Assembly: GCA_964289745.1 (NCBI GenBank)
Contig: CAXYMM010000001.1
Span: forward strand, 1,674,001-1,738,000
Length of the DNA: 64,000 bases
Direction: 5' to 3'
Source: Ekhidna sp964289745
GTDB lineage: Bacteria; Bacteroidota; Bacteroidia; Cytophagales; Cyclobacteriaceae
The notes under the pieces were generated by a model, which saw only the letters and a program-made list of their open reading frames with translations, did not search any database and was not told the origin of the DNA. Of the stretch, positions 63,094 through 64,000 are shown in pieces. The position numbers were made by a program, and so were the translations under genes. Within the stretch, counting starts at the first letter, position 1. The number at the start of each line of letters is the position of its first letter.

Positions 63094-64000
63094 ATGAAGA
63101 ATAAACCCCAAGTTACCCTTTTTTGGCATCGCAGAGATTTGCGTTTGGACGACAACCATGGACTTTTTGCAGCACATCAAGAAAGTGTCCCTGTACAGCC
63201 AATCTTTATTTTCGATACCAATATTCTAGCTTCACTTCCACGAGATGATGCAAGGGTATCTTTTATCCATAGGGAATTAGAAAGACTTCAGAGCGAGCTG
63301 GCCGAAAGAGGTAGCTCACTTGATGTACGCATTGGTTCACCCTTAGAACTCTGGAAAAAATTGATATGCGACTATGCTATCCAATCCGTGTGGTGCAATA
63401 GAGACTATGAGCCCTATGCTCGTGAACGTGACAAGGCTGTTTATGAATTGCTCCGTGAAAATGGCATTGCATTTAAGGCCAAGAAAGATCACGTCATCTT
63501 CGAAAAAACCGAAGTAATGAAGGAGAATGGAGATCCCTATGTCGTATACACCCCTTATAGTAAATTTTGGAAATCCAAATTTTCAGAAAAGCTTGTTGAG
63601 CCTTACACGTCTGAAAATCAGACCAACTGGGCTCAATCAAATCATCCATTGCCTTCACTCCAAGAAGTCGGGTTTGTACATACGGATATCTCATTTCCAT
63701 CTCGAATCGTTGATACTAGCATCATATCCACCTACCATGAAACAAGAGACATACCTGGAAAAAGCGGAACAACTCGTATGAGTGTGCATCTTCGATTTGG
63801 AACGGTCAGCACCAGAAGTCTAGTGAAAGAAGCAAAAGGATTAAATGGAAAATACCTAAATGAATTGATCTGGCGAGAATTTTATCAGTCCATTTTATGG
63901 CACTTTCCCGAAGTGGTAAAAGAGAATTTCAGCAAGAAGTATGATGGTATAAAATGGCGAAACAATGAGGAGGAGTTTGAAAAATGGAAAAAAGGCGAAA
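63094..64000 (+). CDS. phr: Deoxyribodipyrimidine photolyase/cryptochrome, partial
   Basis: Open from ATG 63094 to the window end (302 codons). The N-terminal antenna domain begins VTLFWHRRDLRLDDNHGLFA and has QPIFIFDTNIL and VWCNRDYEPYARERDKAV; the catalytic FAD domain includes GTTRMSVHLRFGTVSTRSL and LNELIWREFYQSILWHFP. It repairs UV-induced cyclobutane dimers using blue light and FADH-. The C-terminal third with the rest of the FAD pocket is outside the window. A cryptochrome-type signalling role is less likely but not excluded. Confidence 0.93.
   Translation, partial: MKNKPQVTLFWHRRDLRLDDNHGLFAAHQESVPVQPIFIFDTNILASLPRDDARVSFIHRELERLQSELAERGSSLDVRIGSPLELWKKLICDYAIQSVWCNRDYEPYARERDKAVYELLRENGIAFKAKKDHVIFEKTEVMKENGDPYVVYTPYSKFWKSKFSEKLVEPYTSENQTNWAQSNHPLPSLQEVGFVHTDISFPSRIVDTSIISTYHETRDIPGKSGTTRMSVHLRFGTVSTRSLVKEAKGLNGKYLNELIWREFYQSILWHFPEVVKENFSKKYDGIKWRNNEEEFEKWKKGE

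Noticed and set aside
62611..63180. 189-residue minus-strand frame
   Set aside because: Covers the SDR gene 3' half and the start of the photolyase on the opposite strand; no domain and poor codon pattern.

Overview
The window is a low-GC chromosomal segment of a marine-type Bacteroidota, most likely in the Cytophagales. Supporting signs are a SusC/SusD pair, a gliding-motility/type IX secretion C-terminal domain, many lipoproteins with short lipoboxes, Bacteroidota promoters of the form TTTG-N20-TAnnTTTG, and A/T-rich translation starts. No rRNA, tRNA, CRISPR array or intact mobile element was seen.

Region 1 (1-11,000) is a defence island. It opens with a truncated IS3-family remnant and a small XRE regulator. 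A type I restriction-modification operon follows in the order hsdR, HEPN (HepT-like) toxin, MNT-HsdS fusion, hsdM; the MntA-like antitoxin nucleotidyltransferase is fused in frame to the specificity subunit. Two DUF262 (GmrSD-like) proteins come next, only the second with a DUF1524 nuclease domain. The island ends at a truncated Na/Ca antiporter fragment.

Region 2 (11,000-20,600) holds an arsenosugar pair (peroxidase-like protein plus ArsS) and a beta-glucan (laminarin-type) utilisation locus: PKD lipoprotein, GH16, SusC, SusD.

Region 3 (20,700-58,600) is mostly housekeeping and envelope genes: parE, valS, pdhB, hisS, ybaB, nth, dacB, msrB, lhgO, an RND efflux operon, a TonB receptor, a GPP34 protein, ion transporters and an exonuclease. 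It contains a decayed inorganic pyrophosphatase gene (ppa) with a stop codon, two frameshifts and a lost catalytic Asp.

Region 4 (58,700-62,000) is the most unusual part. Three tandem 430-bp units each carry a good Bacteroidota promoter, a conserved hairpin and a Rho-independent terminator, so each looks like a gene for a ~125-nt small RNA. They are followed by about 53 copies of the pentamer AAATC in the leader of a PKD/LRR surface lipoprotein. The hairpin loop and the linker of every predicted RNA are complementary to that pentamer track (exactly, apart from one G-U wobble), suggesting an RNA-repeat interaction combined with repeat-length phase variation.

Region 5 (62,200-64,000) has an SDR protein lacking the usual catalytic Tyr and a photolyase that runs off the window end. 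All calls are from reading the sequence; no database search was run.
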